Of a DNA stretch of 64,000 nt, positions 23,501 to 33,344 are shown piece after piece. A program made the translations under genes and the position numbers. The stretch lies in NCBI RefSeq assembly GCF_033807575.1, contig NC_084704.1:35193968-35257967 (forward strand). Reading direction: 5' to 3'. Every line of letters begins with the position of its first letter. Positions within the stretch are counted from its first letter, which is position 1. This stretch comes from Cydia pomonella (taxonomy: Eukaryota > Arthropoda > Insecta > Lepidoptera > Tortricidae). The notes beneath the pieces are model-generated. The model saw only the letters and a list, made by a program, of their open reading frames with translations. It did no database searches and was not told where the DNA came from.

Positions 23501-23658
23501 GCGGTCAGTTGAAAATCGGTCTTTGGCCGGCGTTGTTTGAGTGCAGAATGCGGGAAGACACAGAGGTCACTGCCGGTATCAATGAGGAACCGTGTCTTCA
23601 ATTTACGATCTGTTACAAACAAGCGGCTAGAAGCTTTGGGGCAATCATTGGCCGCCAC
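20590..23658 (-). CDS. pol: Gypsy pol polyprotein (PR-RT-RNase H-IN)
   Basis: 1022 codons without interruption. The aspartic protease has D27-T28-G29 (FLIDTGSD). The reverse transcriptase has catalytic D267 in FSKLDLVKAY and YLDD at 327-330. RNase H has acidic residues D480, E521, D546 and D591. The integrase has a HHCC finger (H668, H672, C702, C705) and a D734-D793-E829 triad with 35 residues between the last two. The C-terminal tail is basic and there is no chromodomain or env. The first codon of this frame is GTG, overlapping the gag TAG (TAGTG); pol is therefore more likely made by -1 frameshifting from gag than from its own start. All catalytic residues are present, so the product should make cDNA and integrate it in the nucleus. 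Host proteins are not involved in the call. Confidence 0.97.
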   Translation of the reverse strand: MAANDCPKASSRLFVTDRKLKTRFLIDTGSDLCVFPHSALKQRRPKTDFQLTAANESIINTYGYVHLTLDLGLRRDYSWRFVVADVTKAIIGADFLGHYNLLVDIRLQRLVDNTTSLHVAGFLPSSSKNISSIKVVGGDSKYHDILNEFPEITRPSGVQRELKHNTVHFIKTTPGAPVSSSPRRLAPDKLQIAKKEFEAMLKDGTARPSQSPWSSPLHLAPKKENGWRPCGDYRMLNARTIPDRYPIRHIHDFAHNITGCKIFSKLDLVKAYNQIPVSPEDIPKTAITTPFGLFEFPYMTFGLRNAGQTFQRFVDEITRGLDNCYAYLDDFLIFSRNSEEHETHLRQIFRRLSEYGMLINTSKCIFGVSEINFLGYSITARGTKPLNDKVEAISSFPVPKNVKGLRRFLGMLNFYRRFIPRAAQVQAPLNSLLVGPVKGSHPVDITGRALKAFNDCKQSLCQAALLAHPDCHARLGLACDASDTAIGAVLQQFKDSSWQPLAFFSRKLSPAQQKYSPYDRELLAIYEAVKYFRHMVEARNFTIYTDHKPLTFAFHNRKEKCPPRQYRHLDYISQFTTDIRHIAGTDNVVADTLSRIEEISSPVNLEHLAKSQAEDPELAQLLQQTTSLRLIKTKVPGTHAELYCDISVKNPRPYVPKIFRRQIFNSLHSLSHPGANASVKLVTERFVWPEMRKDCREWSRCCLPCQRSKISRHVSAPIGTFQLPRARFRHIHIDLVGPLPPSEGFRYCLTAVDRFTRWPEAVPITDATAETVAKALLSTWISRFGCPEEIVTDRGRQFESSLFKHLAQISGFQHKTTTAYHPACNGIVERFHRQLKAAISCHSAEKWTESLPIVLLGVRSAYKEDLQASSAEIVYGETLRLPGEFFEPHMSGSTDITDYMARLRQSTKRLRPLPASRHDNKSIFVFKDLATCSHVFLREDALRAALQPAYTGPHQVLERDAKVFKLMIKGKQVSVSIDRLKPAYIMDSNNNSEETRASMTKDPVVTRTRSGREVRRPCYYRP

Positions 23659-24527
23659 TACTGATTGCCCGATAAGTTTTCCGACCCGAAATCACACGGT
23701 TTAATGCATTTGGTAGCCCTTTTCCCGTATTTAGCGTGAACCCAGCAAACTGGGAACTTGCGGTAGCTTGAGTTAGATCGTTGCCCTGACTGGCTACGAG
23801 ATGGCTGATAAGATTGCGAGCAGCGTGGGTAGCGGTTGTTGCGGTCCAGCTTCATGTGCATTGTTTGCATTTGTTTTTTGAGTTCGGCTACTTCGTTGGC
23901 TAATGATTCCATGTGGGATCCAGGCCCGGACGTAGATGTGGAGGCTACTTGAGGTGAGGTTGCCAAGTCTTTTATCCTATCTGCCCGTTCCGCGAGATCT
24001 TCCAAGCTGGTATCAGGTTGTCCTGCGATAAAAGTCTGGATATTCATAGGAAGACGCGTTGTCCACAGGGTTTTTATAAAATCTTCAGGCATGGTTGGGC
24101 CTCCCAGGCTTTTTAGCTGTCGTAAAAACTGCGATGGTTTTCGGTCCCCAAGCTCTTCGTGCATTACCATCTGTAGCTGCTTCTTTTCCCTTGAAGCCGT
24201 GAGTCGCTTGATTAATTCCGCTTTTAATTTGTCATATTTTTCCGTGGCGGGAGGGGAAATGACAATGTCTTTCACTTCTTTTAAATATTGTTGGTCTAGT
24301 TGACTTACGACGTAGTTGAATTTCGTCACGTCCTGTGTAATGTTTCCAACGTGAAATTGTCCTTCTATCTGGGCGAACCAGATTTCCGGCTCCTCCGGCC
24401 AAAACGGTGGTACTTTGACGCTGACCCGGCAAATCTCGGATGCGTCAGTGGAAACGCGCAATGTCGCCCGCGTGCTGCGCGGTTCATCGTTATTCTTTTT
24501 TCCTGCTTCAGACTCGTTATCTGACAT
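23658..24527 (-). CDS. gag: Gypsy gag (capsid/nucleocapsid)
   Basis: 289 residues from the ATG at 24527 (MSDNESEAGKKNNDEPRSTR). The open frame extends to a GTG at 24584, but that lies within the primer-site region next to the LTR, so I chose the ATG. The core includes VKVPPFWPEEPEIWFAQIEG, a capsid-like helical region, LAERADRIKDLA, and a short coiled segment (SLANEVAELKKQMQTMHMKL). The C terminus carries the non-standard box C261-H264-C274-C278 (CWVHAKYGKRATKCIKPC) in place of a CCHC knuckle, typical of the CsRn1 clade. It ends with TAG at 23658-23660, and pol lies in the -1 frame. Gag should assemble the cytoplasmic virus-like particle that packages the element RNA. Confidence 0.93.
   Translation of the reverse strand: MSDNESEAGKKNNDEPRSTRATLRVSTDASEICRVSVKVPPFWPEEPEIWFAQIEGQFHVGNITQDVTKFNYVVSQLDQQYLKEVKDIVISPPATEKYDKLKAELIKRLTASREKKQLQMVMHEELGDRKPSQFLRQLKSLGGPTMPEDFIKTLWTTRLPMNIQTFIAGQPDTSLEDLAERADRIKDLATSPQVASTSTSGPGSHMESLANEVAELKKQMQTMHMKLDRNNRYPRCSQSYQPSRSQSGQRSNSSYRKFPVCWVHAKYGKRATKCIKPCDFGSENLSGNQ
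23661..23691 (-). other. Gag/pol -1 frame overlap, candidate slip region
   Basis: The pol frame is closed by TGA at 23692-23694 and gag ends at 23658-23660, so any -1 shift must occur in these 31 nt. GGAAAAC at 23676-23682 (codons GAA AAC in gag) is the only slippery-looking heptamer; it is not a canonical X XXY YYZ. Confidence 0.5.
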
Positions 24528-24575
24528 ATTCCGGGTTATTCCCTGTGTTCCGTTTACGAATGTTTTCGTGTCCAA

Positions 24576-24586
24576 CGGGGTCACCA
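24576..24586 (-). other. Primer-binding site, tRNA-Trp type
   Basis: On the minus strand TGGTGACCCCG follows the 5' LTR after one base. It is complementary to the CGGGGTCA-CCA 3' end typical of eukaryotic tRNA-Trp, the primer reported for CsRn1-type elements. Confidence 0.8.
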
Positions 24587-24587
24587 G

Positions 24588-25015
24588 TGTGGCACTTCTT
24601 TGTGGTAATTAGCAGGAACTGTCCTTGGCGCTTAAAATCAAAGTCTACAATTCACGACACAGCAGTTTATTAGCACAAGCACAGAAGAAAGTCAGCACAC
24701 AAGCACAGAAGGTGGAAGGAACACAAAACAAGCAAAGCAAGATAGGATCACGTAAAGGTTTCGGAGCGCAAAGCGACGTGCGTTCAGTATCGAGCGGTTA
24801 GATCGACTGGCCGCGCCGCGCTAGAGGCGCAGGCGCGTTGCGGCGGACAGCGCTCGCGCAACCGGTTGGGAACTAGAACAAAGGATGACGTCCGGCGCTC
24901 TGTCTCCACTATACGTAACTACTATGTACGGATCTCGTCCGTCAATTAATACTAGATATGAAACAGACTATAGATATAAAATAAAAACTACACAAATAAT
25001 AACATGGCCCCCACA
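24588..25015 (-). repeat. 5' LTR of gypsy element
   Basis: 428 bp, partner of 20139-20566. It is followed at 25016-25019 by the CACG target duplication. Confidence 0.97.
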
Positions 25016-25019
25016 CACG

Positions 25020-25917
25020 CACTCTTAATTCACGTTTACTTTTAAATAAAGCCCTTAGGGATGCCGAAGTTAGAACGCATTAAGAACCCTCACCAAATCA
25101 AATTACGGTAACATTCCGTGCCTAAGCTGTTTCCACGTGGTTAACAAGACCTCTTTCAGATAAAATTATAATTGGGGCGAGGAGGTTCAAAATCGGTAAC
25201 CCCGGCCGAATTCGAACCTTAGAAATCTGTATAGCATATCCTTAATAAACAATATTTACGATTTCCACAATATAGTAAACAAATGGCATAATAAACTAAA
25301 CTTATCAATAAAACTAAGACTAAAATATATCTAAAAATGGCCCTTACGGCAGTGTACCGGAGAATAGATACAAAATTAATTGGCTAAAGCTGCCAGCCCT
25401 TCGGATTCCATGATGGCATCACTTTGAAGATTTTCAGAGAGTCAGAACCCAATATACAAAGGGCCTTGGTGATTTGGTTTAACATTTCACGCGCACCGTA
25501 AAAGTTTGAGCGAGATGGTATGTGTGTAAAACCAAATCAAGTTTAGATTTGTAACGTTCAAATTGTAATCCTTGTTCAACACGTGTACTCAGTTCAAGGT
25601 TAACCCTTTGTTTTTGGAGTTGAGATTTTGTGGATTAAGTTAAAGTGAATAAGTGCAAACAGTAACAGATTAAGATTAAATTTATAGAGGCTCTTCTAAT
25701 TTTTAATGAAAGTGGCACTAAGAGGCTTTTATAGGACACGCCAATGACAAAATATACTATTTAATTCTGTAAGTAAAACCTGTTTGTTACTGTTTAGAAG
25801 TTTTTTTTAGCTAAGTGACTATATTGCAAGCTTTGATCGATGTGTGAATCGAAGATGACAGAAAATATATAGTACGTAGTAGATACTTAATATTTCATGG
25901 TGTGTAGTACTTAATTT
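25020..25917. other. Non-coding stretch
   Basis: Immediately right of the gypsy element is an AATAAA (about 25045). 25270-25400 (ATCAATAAAACTAAGACTAA, then GCTGCCAGCCCTTC) is loosely similar to the tail of the remnant at 8236-8550. No gene supported. Confidence 0.35.
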
Positions 25918-26060
25918 ATTTATTTATTTAAACTTTATTGCACAATATAAAAAAAAGTACAAATGGCGAGCTTAATGCCTAAAGGCATTCTCTACCAGTT
26001 AACCATCAGGCTAAACAGAAACGGTAGTACCTGCATGCATTAAACAAAAAAAAAAAAAAC
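25918..26060 (-). mobile_element. LINE or SINE 3' tail fragment
   Basis: On the minus strand it reads GGTAGAGAATGCCTTTAGGC, ATTAAGCTCGCCATTTGTAC, TATATTGTGCAATAAAGTTT and (AAAT)n: a polyadenylated retroposon 3' end with AATAAA. I recognise the sequence as a common lepidopteran repeat but cannot name the family. Confidence 0.55.
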
Positions 26061-26280
26061 AGAATAAGTAACTTAAAACAAGCAAAATAGCGATAAATAA
26101 TATATACTAACGGTAATAAACTTACATAAATATACTATAATTAAATATACATACATATATATTAATTTATGTACCCAGTGCAAAAAATACCTAATTAACC
26201 AGAGAGCTTGTCGAAAAAGTGCTTGCGTAACATGCGCTTAAACGAGAACTTGGTTTGAGCTTAATATTTATTATATTTAT

Positions 26281-26610
26281 TTTTATTTAAACTACGTCGG
26301 TGGCAGACAAGCATACGGCACATCTGATGGTAAGCAGTCTCCGTAGCTTTGTACGCTTGCAACTCCAGAGCAGTTATATGCGCGTTGCCGAACCTAACAC
26401 TCCGCACCCTCGTTGAGCTCTGGCAACCTAACTCACCGGCAGGAACACAACACTATGAGTAGGGCCTTGTGTTATTTGAGTGCGGTTTTCTGTAAGGTGG
26501 AGGTACTGCCCCAGTTGGGCTCTGCTCTAGATCTGGGATGACATCCGCTGTGCTGTGCCCTACTACACCAATCGAAATGAAATTCACTGTGCCCATACCT
26601 CTCTTTTTTA
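26281..26610 (-). mobile_element. Rep-A copy
   Basis: Nearly full-length, minus strand. The minus-strand start is near AGGTATGGGCACAGTGAATT and the end is the GCTTGTCTGCCACCGACGTA tail. Confidence 0.8.
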
Positions 26611-26691
26611 AATGGTTAAAAAAAATATTATCTTAATAAAAATGTGAGATACGATATGACATATCTAAAAAAATACCGATATAAAATATAA

Positions 26692-26944
26692 ATATTATAG
26701 GACACTATTACACAAATTGACTAAGTCGCACAGTAAGCTCAATAAGGCTTGTGTTGAGGGTACTTAGACAACAATATATATGATATATAAATATTTTACA
26801 AATACTGAAAAACATAGAATACACCCATGACTCCGGAACAAATATCCGTGCTCATCACACGAAAAAATGCCCTTACCAGGATTTGCACCCGGGACCATCA
26901 GCTTCATAGGCAGGGTCACTACGCACTAGGCCAAACCGGTCGTC
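26692..26944 (-). mobile_element. tRNA-headed SINE (Metulj-like)
   Basis: Minus-strand head GACGACCGGTTTGGCCTAGT with A box, B-box region GGGTGCAAATCC, and the shared tail ending CAATTTGTGTAATAGTGTCC. Confidence 0.88.
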
Positions 26945-28710
26945 AAAACACCGATAAAACTTATTAAGCCTTAAAGATTATTTTTACTATTACGGTAATG
27001 AAACTTAAGAGAAGATTGAATGACGGCTGGATGACTAGAGGCAAACACATAAAAATTTAAGCTAGTTTTCGGTACGTTTATCTAATAAATTTAAATTTTA
27101 CATTCACATAAAATTTTCACTGCGTCCATTAAGACGACCGACATTCCGAATCTCTCCACGCGTTTCCTATATTCACTTCAAACCTACATCAAATACAACT
27201 TGCTTACTATACGAAACAGTTCACAAACTTCCACCCATACACAAAATGATACTCAGCCCCGAACTATCCCTGGGGAACTCGAAAAATATACCAACGCGAA
27301 ACAAACATTGCCCGCAAAGTCTCCCATCGAACTTATATTTCAAGTTCGGCAGGGACAGGGTTATTTTCTACCAATGGTCGCCGCTGCGTCAACACAAGGT
27401 GTCAGTTTCTTCCGAAGTTACTTTAAAATATTTACGAGTTTCTTTGGATTTTTCGCCCGAATTTATAGTTTGCGAAAGTTTGGCATTAGATATTATATTC
27501 GGCATTTGTCAGGGATTTATATGTGTTTTATAAAGTGCAGTCGTAATGGACTCAGGTTCGGGTGAACTCAGGTCGGTTGAGGTTGTTTGTGGAGAGTCTT
27601 AACTGTGTCAGAAAGAATGATTTAAAAGTTCACTTCGATATATTGTACATATATCTACGCCAGAACAACAATGTTATTGTGATAAATTTAATATGAAACT
27701 AATAAAATACCAAGGAAGATACAAAATAGAATTTTATTATATTAGATTGTTTTTCTACTACTTACTGGCGCGGCACCAATATTTATGTATTTACTTTTAT
27801 CGCTCACTAATTTAATTTGTAATGGATTGTTGTTTTTTCTCATATAAGTGAATAATTGTTATTCTTTTGAGAAATAAAATCTTTAAACGGAAAATATACT
27901 ATATTTTCGTTTGTATTATTATTTTGATTTTGTTGGTACATATATTATGTAAAGTTTACTTTTGTAAGCCGATGTACAGGGCGACATCGGAGGCGTAATC
28001 AGAAACCATTTTTTTTCGACAAGTGATTGATGGCTATTTCAATGCAATAATAGTTACAAGAAACAAACATTGTATTTTTTTCTAAATATGTTCCTTAATT
28101 AAGTCGCGGAGTCACTAAATCATGGTTACCCTATTTTAAATTTATATCCTCGCTAGTTTCTATTAAAACTATTTTATTTTATGACAATACAATATATATA
28201 TATTCAATATTTTTTAGTAATTTTTTGTACATATATATCATATTATCAAATTAAATTGATTTATTGCCATTAAATCTTCTAACTAAAATAATAATTAAAC
28301 TTTCGCTGTCAAAATAAACTGTAACATACTCGTTTGAGTGGAATCATCCGATTTTGTATTTCAGTAAAATACAAGAAATATTGGTATTTGTATTACTTTT
28401 GGACCATGGTCTTCTAGTCTATATTATCTATGCATTCCTGCTAGTATCAATGTTAAAAATTAATTTCAATAGTTCGAACAAAATAGTCTTATTTTAAAAA
28501 TGAATATTAACTACGTAATTAAAAATATGGTCACCAACTGCGATCCCCTTACATTCAAACTCCACAATAAAACATATTGCTACAAAACGCATGTCGGCCC
28601 ATCGGTACTGTGGCAGCCATCGATGGCAGATAGCGTCCGGTGTTTTATTATCTGTGCTGTCTCGACTGACGTTGACAAACGAGCGGTAGCGAGTTGCGGG
28701 CGGCGGCGGG
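26945..28710. other. Non-coding stretch
   Basis: Overlapping plus-strand frames of 95 and 121 codons near 27200-27565 show no domain or splice context and are not called. The rest is AT-rich. Confidence 0.4.
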
Positions 28711-28760
28711 CGCTAGCAGGCGCTAGCAAGCGCTAGTCGAAGCTAGCAGACGCTAGTTAA
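28711..28760. repeat. Five 10-bp GCTAG repeats
   Basis: GCTAG recurs exactly every 10 bp at 28712, 28722, 28732, 28742 and 28752 (units such as CGCTAGCAGG), directly after a GGCGGCGGGCG stretch. Confidence 0.85.
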
Positions 28761-29531
28761 TGTGAGCACTTTTAGACTTTAGCAATGTTTTACGCACGCC
28801 AAGTAAAGTTAATCTTACATCCAAGAGCGTAATTTTTACTTATTTAGTACTCATACCTAAAATTAGCTTTCAATATAATTGATTGCTCTTCTAGAAGATT
28901 TTCAAAAATATTATTTCACAATAATCCTTTTTACTTCTTTACCGCTTCCATGAAGCATTTACTTATAAGTATGTTACATTCGCTTTTAGTTCCATCTCTT
29001 AAATAATACTTAAGAAACTTACTTCCTCTCGATTCTCCGATAAAATACAAAACGGCCCAACTCTCAAAATAACACCAAATATTATCAGAAAATGTTACAA
29101 CATTGTCACAAAACATTACTGTTAAGTTCCCCTTATCCGCCATCTTTAACATTCAGAAACGCTGTTGTGTTTGTCAGCGATAAGGTTCATTGATCGAAAA
29201 ACGATTTAAGTCACAAAACACTTCCTGCGATTGTAGACTTTCTTTAGATCGGAATAAAGTCTCAATTTTTTTATTAAGTTTTGGAGATGTTACTCTCCGC
29301 TTCTGACTTGTGCCGATCGGTTATTACGGACATGCAATTTTGTGATTAACACTCCTTTTCGGTTTTCAACGAGCTGTGACTTCTGTTCACTAGTTGCATG
29401 GGATATTATTGCGTAAAATTATGTATGTCGCGTGCCGTTCTTTAAGAAAACTTTAACTTACATTATAAAACTTCCGTAAAACTTTCAAATAATATCAATA
29501 ACGCTTTGAACAGATTTTAATTTTTTTTTTT
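28761..29531. other. Non-coding stretch
   Basis: No gene or repeat recognised. Confidence 0.4.
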
Positions 29532-29782
29532 ATAATAGGGCATTATTACACAAATTGACTAAGTCCCACAGTATGCTCAATAAGGCTTGTGTTGAGAGTA
29601 CTTAGACAACGATATATATAACATATAAATATTTTATAAATACTTAAATACATAGAAAACACCCATGACTCAGGAACAAATATCCATGCTCATCACACGA
29701 ATAAATGCCCTTACCAGGATTTGAACCCGGGACCATCGGCTTCATAGGCAGGGTCACTACCCACGAGGCCAGACCGGTCGTC
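29532..29782 (-). mobile_element. tRNA-headed SINE (Metulj-like)
   Basis: Minus-strand head GACGACCGGTCTGGCCTCGT, B box GGGTTCAAATCC, standard body and tail next to a T/A-rich junction at 29520-29531. Confidence 0.9.
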
Positions 29783-30481
29783 AAATTGAGATTGAATGAT
29801 ACGATTCATTATTACGACCCGATTCGAAGCTTAAGATACGTTAAACATGTGCTAAAGATACGAGTTTCTTCAAACAAAAACGGCACTTTTGACACTGACA
29901 TATCCAATTCATAACGTATCTTTCTATTTTGGGAATCTCAAAACGGCTCTAACGATTTCGATGAAATTTGCCATACAATCTAGTGTGTCTTTGGGAACAT
30001 TATTTGGGTTTTTATACGTTTTTTGAGCAAGCTACTTTTTCAGGTACTTTAACTAAAATAGTTAAATACATAATCTTGGTGATTATTCATATATGTCTAT
30101 TAATATCATATACAAGCATGTACCAATAAATGTATATTGTATATCATGTTTGGCTCGTTCCAAATAACCTCGCAGCATTGTGTTGTGTTCGTAGCGCTAC
30201 AAAACTTTGCTACGAGCCGCTACGCCGTAGCACCGCTACGCCAGAGGTATACAATTTAGCAACAGTCTTGCTATTGTTATTTTGTCAGAAACTAAGCTGC
30301 GTTAACTAAAAACAATTACAATACAAAAGTGACGTTTGTTATTTAAAGTTAGTTAAAAGTTAGTTTGTTGTGCAATTTGTAGACTTTGAAGTACTACTTG
30401 TCTCGATATAACATATCGTAGATAAAGATTTCAACATATTAAAGAAACAATGTTGACTATTTATTAATAAATTAGTACATA
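29783..30481. other. Non-coding with MITE-D remnant
   Basis: 29812-29925 has CCCGATTCGAAGCTTAAGAT, TGCTAAAGATACGA and ACTGACATATCCAATTCATA, a single-armed or decayed MITE-D. 30190-30245 is rich in CGCTACG/CGTAGC words. Confidence 0.45.
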
Positions 30482-30713
30482 ACGATACAAGTGCGAAAAA
30501 TAGGAAATTCGAAACGAGTGGCGATAAATTAAAACACGACCGAAGGGAGTGTTTTAAATCGACACGAGTTGCGAATTACCTATTCGCACATGTATCGTAC
30601 AACGTTTTACAGTAAATATGGCCCTTTAAATGTTCGACACAATAACGTAATATGCTACTTCTCGCACTAGTGCTATAAAGTATGCCCCATATGTACTGTA
30701 AAAGTTTTTTATG
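30482..30713. mobile_element. Bipartite hairpin element
   Basis: Two adjoining palindromes: ACGATACAAGTGCG...CGCACATGTATCGT (30482-30599) and TTTTACAGTAAATATGG...CCATATGTACTGTAAAA (30605-30713). A second copy in the opposite orientation spans 37787-38165 and contains a nested MITE-B. Confidence 0.75.
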
Positions 30714-31295
30714 TAGTTAGTTAATTTCTTTTGTTTCTGTATTCGACTTAAGGATTCATAAGGATCTAATTGCTTGAGCATCACTTTCTATAGGAGTTAG
30801 AAGATTTAGTAACTTTTTAGTACTTCGGAGGACAATTTCTCCCAATAGGTTGAGTTTGGGCAGCTAAAAAAAATACTTGTCCGTTTTTTTAGACTACTCT
30901 ATAACATATATAAATATAAATCAAATCGGATACGGACAGAAGGGTAACTTTCCTTGTAAGCTGTACTTGCTAAATATAAGTGTTTTTTTTAGATACTCTA
31001 TTTTAGTATAGTTTTAGATTTAATTATTATTCCTCATTAAATATACGTGTGATTTGAGATTGAATACATATTGTATTCACGAATAAATTCAAAAGTAGTA
31101 ATCTACTAAGTGTAATTCCAAAAATGTGACTTATAATACTAATTTTAATTTCCCCTCCCTTGAATATCAACGCAGCTTGTAACCGTATCACAGTACAGCA
31201 AAACTATTACCATAAATGGAGATAACAACATGTCGGTATGTATTACGGCCTGATTCGAAGAAAGATTAAGACACGTTTAAGATAAGATAAGATTT
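30714..31295. other. AT-rich non-coding stretch
   Basis: No gene or clear repeat recognised. Confidence 0.4.
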
Positions 31296-31624
31296 AAGAG
31301 AGGTATGGGCATTGTGAATGTCATCTCGCTTTGTGTGGTAGGGCACAGCACAGCGGATGTCATTCCAGATCTAGAGCAGAGCCTAACTGGGGAAGTACCT
31401 CCACCTTACAGAAAACAGCAGCCAAATAACACTAGACCCTACTCATAGTGTTGTGTTCCTGTCGGTGAGTAAGGTTGCCAGAGCTCAACGAGGGGAGGGA
31501 GGGGGTTAGGGTCGGCAACGCGCATGTAACTCCTCTGGAGTTGCAGGCGTACATAGGCTACGGATACTGCTTACCATCAGGCGGGCCGTATGCTTGTTTG
31601 CCACCGACGTAATATAAAAAAAAA
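31296..31624 (+). mobile_element. Rep-A copy
   Basis: Plus strand, near full length: AGAGGTATGGGCATTGTGAA to GCTTGTTTGCCACCGACGTA, then ATATAAAAAAAA. Confidence 0.88.
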
Positions 31625-31703
31625 GATATTTAAAAGATCGATAGCTAAACGACATGTCAAAAACGTTCATTTCAATTCCGCTGTGATCCCAATGAGAATT
31701 GGT

Positions 31704-31802
31704 TGCCCGAATCGAGTTTCTTCTGTGAATTATCATACAAACGATATCTAAATGAGAACTTATCTAAACCAGAACTTCGTATCTCATTTTTCGAATCGGG
31801 CC
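31704..31802. mobile_element. MITE-E, unfilled copy
   Basis: About 99-bp hairpin element: TGCCCGAATCGAGTTTC at the left and CATTTTTCGAATCGGGCC at the right, with paired inner blocks around ATCTAAATGAGAACTTATC. It is the uninterrupted counterpart of 53130-53365. Confidence 0.75.
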
Positions 31803-32317
31803 GATAGGTTCAAATTGCGGCCGTATGTTAATATTGGTTCATTAGCTAAAGTATTATTTGTACGGGAAAAATATAATTTATTGATATAAGATAACAACAT
31901 GTGGTGTTCTAAAAGAAATAATTACTTAACTTTTAGAAACCTTTCTATCTGTTCATAAAAAACATGTTCAAAGCGATCGGTACAAATAAATATTTACACA
32001 TAATTATATCAAATGTATAATTAGCAGCCCCTTTGATGTGGATCAGACATACGATAAAATAATATCGTTAAAAAGGGTTACCTGATGGAATGTTTCAATG
32101 GAAACCTTTTGATGTCCGGTGGAAAAATTAAGCTCTGATTGAGCAAATTCATTGAATTTGCGATAAATTACTTGTATTAAAAGTGGGGGTAGATATAATA
32201 TGGAAAAAGCTATGCAGAAAAAATAACAAGGTACATATCGCCCAGAGTAGTTAAAACTTAAGTCTGATTTAATTAGCAACTTTCAATTTCTTAGCTAAGC
32301 ATTTTTCTAATTACTAT
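31803..32317. other. AT-rich non-coding stretch
   Basis: No feature recognised. Confidence 0.4.
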
Positions 32318-32668
32318 TTTTTATACTACGTCGGTGGCAAACAAGCATACGGCCCGCCTGATGGTAAGCAGCCTCCGTAGCCTATGTACGCCAGCAACTC
32401 CAGAGGAGTCACATGCGCGTTGCCGACCCTAACCCTGCCCCCCCTCGTTGAGCTCTGGCAACCTTACTCACCGGCAGGAACACAACACTATGAGTAGGGT
32501 CTAGTGTTATTTGGCTGCTGTTTTCTGTAAGGTGGAGGTACTTCTCTCTGAGGCTCTGCTCTAGATCTGGAATGACATCCACTGGCTGTGCCCTACCACA
32601 CAAAGCGAGATGACATTCACAATACCCATACCTCTCTTATGGACGTAGTTTAAGGACGTACCCGGGTA
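32318..32668 (-). mobile_element. Rep-A copy
   Basis: Minus strand, including the 5' extension GGGTACGTCCTTAAACTACG shared with 61972-62313. Confidence 0.87.
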
Positions 32669-32935
32669 TTTATTACAAATGTTTATTATTTCGTGATTAT
32701 TAATTAAATAGAGCGCAGCGTACGGCGCTTGGCTATCGTGAACGCTACTCATGCACTGAACGATACTCGTGCTTGAAAATGGAGACCTAAGCTCTTCGAA
32801 ACGTTAAAATACGTGACTAAAAACAAAAACGTCATTTTTGACATTGACATATCCGATCCCCGCTGGAATTTTTTTTATGATTTCAGAGTTACTGCTATAA
32901 TAAAAGTTGATTATAGTAATGTATACAATCGCGTA

Positions 32936-33176
32936 TATTATAGAACATTATTACACAAATTGACTAAGTCCCACAGTAAGCTCAATAAGGCTTGTGTTGA
33001 GGGTACTTAGATAACGATATATATAATATATAAATACTTAAATACACAGAAAACACCCATGACTCAGGAACGAATATCCATGCTCATCACACGAATAAAT
33101 GCCCTTACCAGGATTTGAACCCGGGACCATCATCTTCGCAGGCAGGGTCACTACCGACTAGGCCAAACCGGTCGTC
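32936..33176 (-). mobile_element. tRNA-headed SINE (Metulj-like)
   Basis: Minus-strand head GACGACCGGTTTGGCCTAGT, B box GGGTTCAAATCC, full body. A MITE-D half (AAACGTCATTTTTGACATTG) lies just upstream at about 32800-32862. Confidence 0.9.
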
Positions 33177-33344
33177 AAATCAAATGGCATGGTCAAGTCT
33201 AATGGCGCTCCCACATCGGCTGTTGTAAAAAGTTATACAGTATGCTTATTTAATCACCTGCAATAATTTACGGAGTGAATAGTATACTTAGTTGATACTG
33301 AGCAAATGTGACTATAGGACCAACTCCGAAATTGCGAAAAAAAA

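Larger units (their letters stand above)
20139..25015 (-). mobile_element. Complete Ty3/gypsy LTR retrotransposon, CsRn1/Kabuki type
   Basis: 4877-bp element on the minus strand. It has two 428-bp LTRs with TG..CA ends that read as identical, a 4-bp target duplication CACG (20135-20138 and 25016-25019), a primer site matching the 3' end of tRNA-Trp, a polypurine tract, gag, and pol in the order protease-RT-RNase H-integrase, with no env. The unusual gag Cys/His box (CX2HX9CX3C) plus the tRNA-Trp primer are hallmarks of the CsRn1 clade, which includes Bombyx Kabuki. Open ORFs and identical LTRs suggest a very recent, possibly still mobile insertion. Confidence 0.95.

Noticed and set aside
23656..23658. 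GTG as a genuine independent start for pol
   Set aside because: Frameshifting from gag fits gypsy elements better; GTG starts are rare in animals. Reinitiation is kept only as an alternative.
21133..24673. Several plus-strand open frames across the gypsy element
   Set aside because: They are antisense shadows of gag and pol with no domains.
27200..27565. 121-codon plus-strand frame
   Set aside because: No recognisable motif; an overlapping 95-codon frame is equally open; likely chance.
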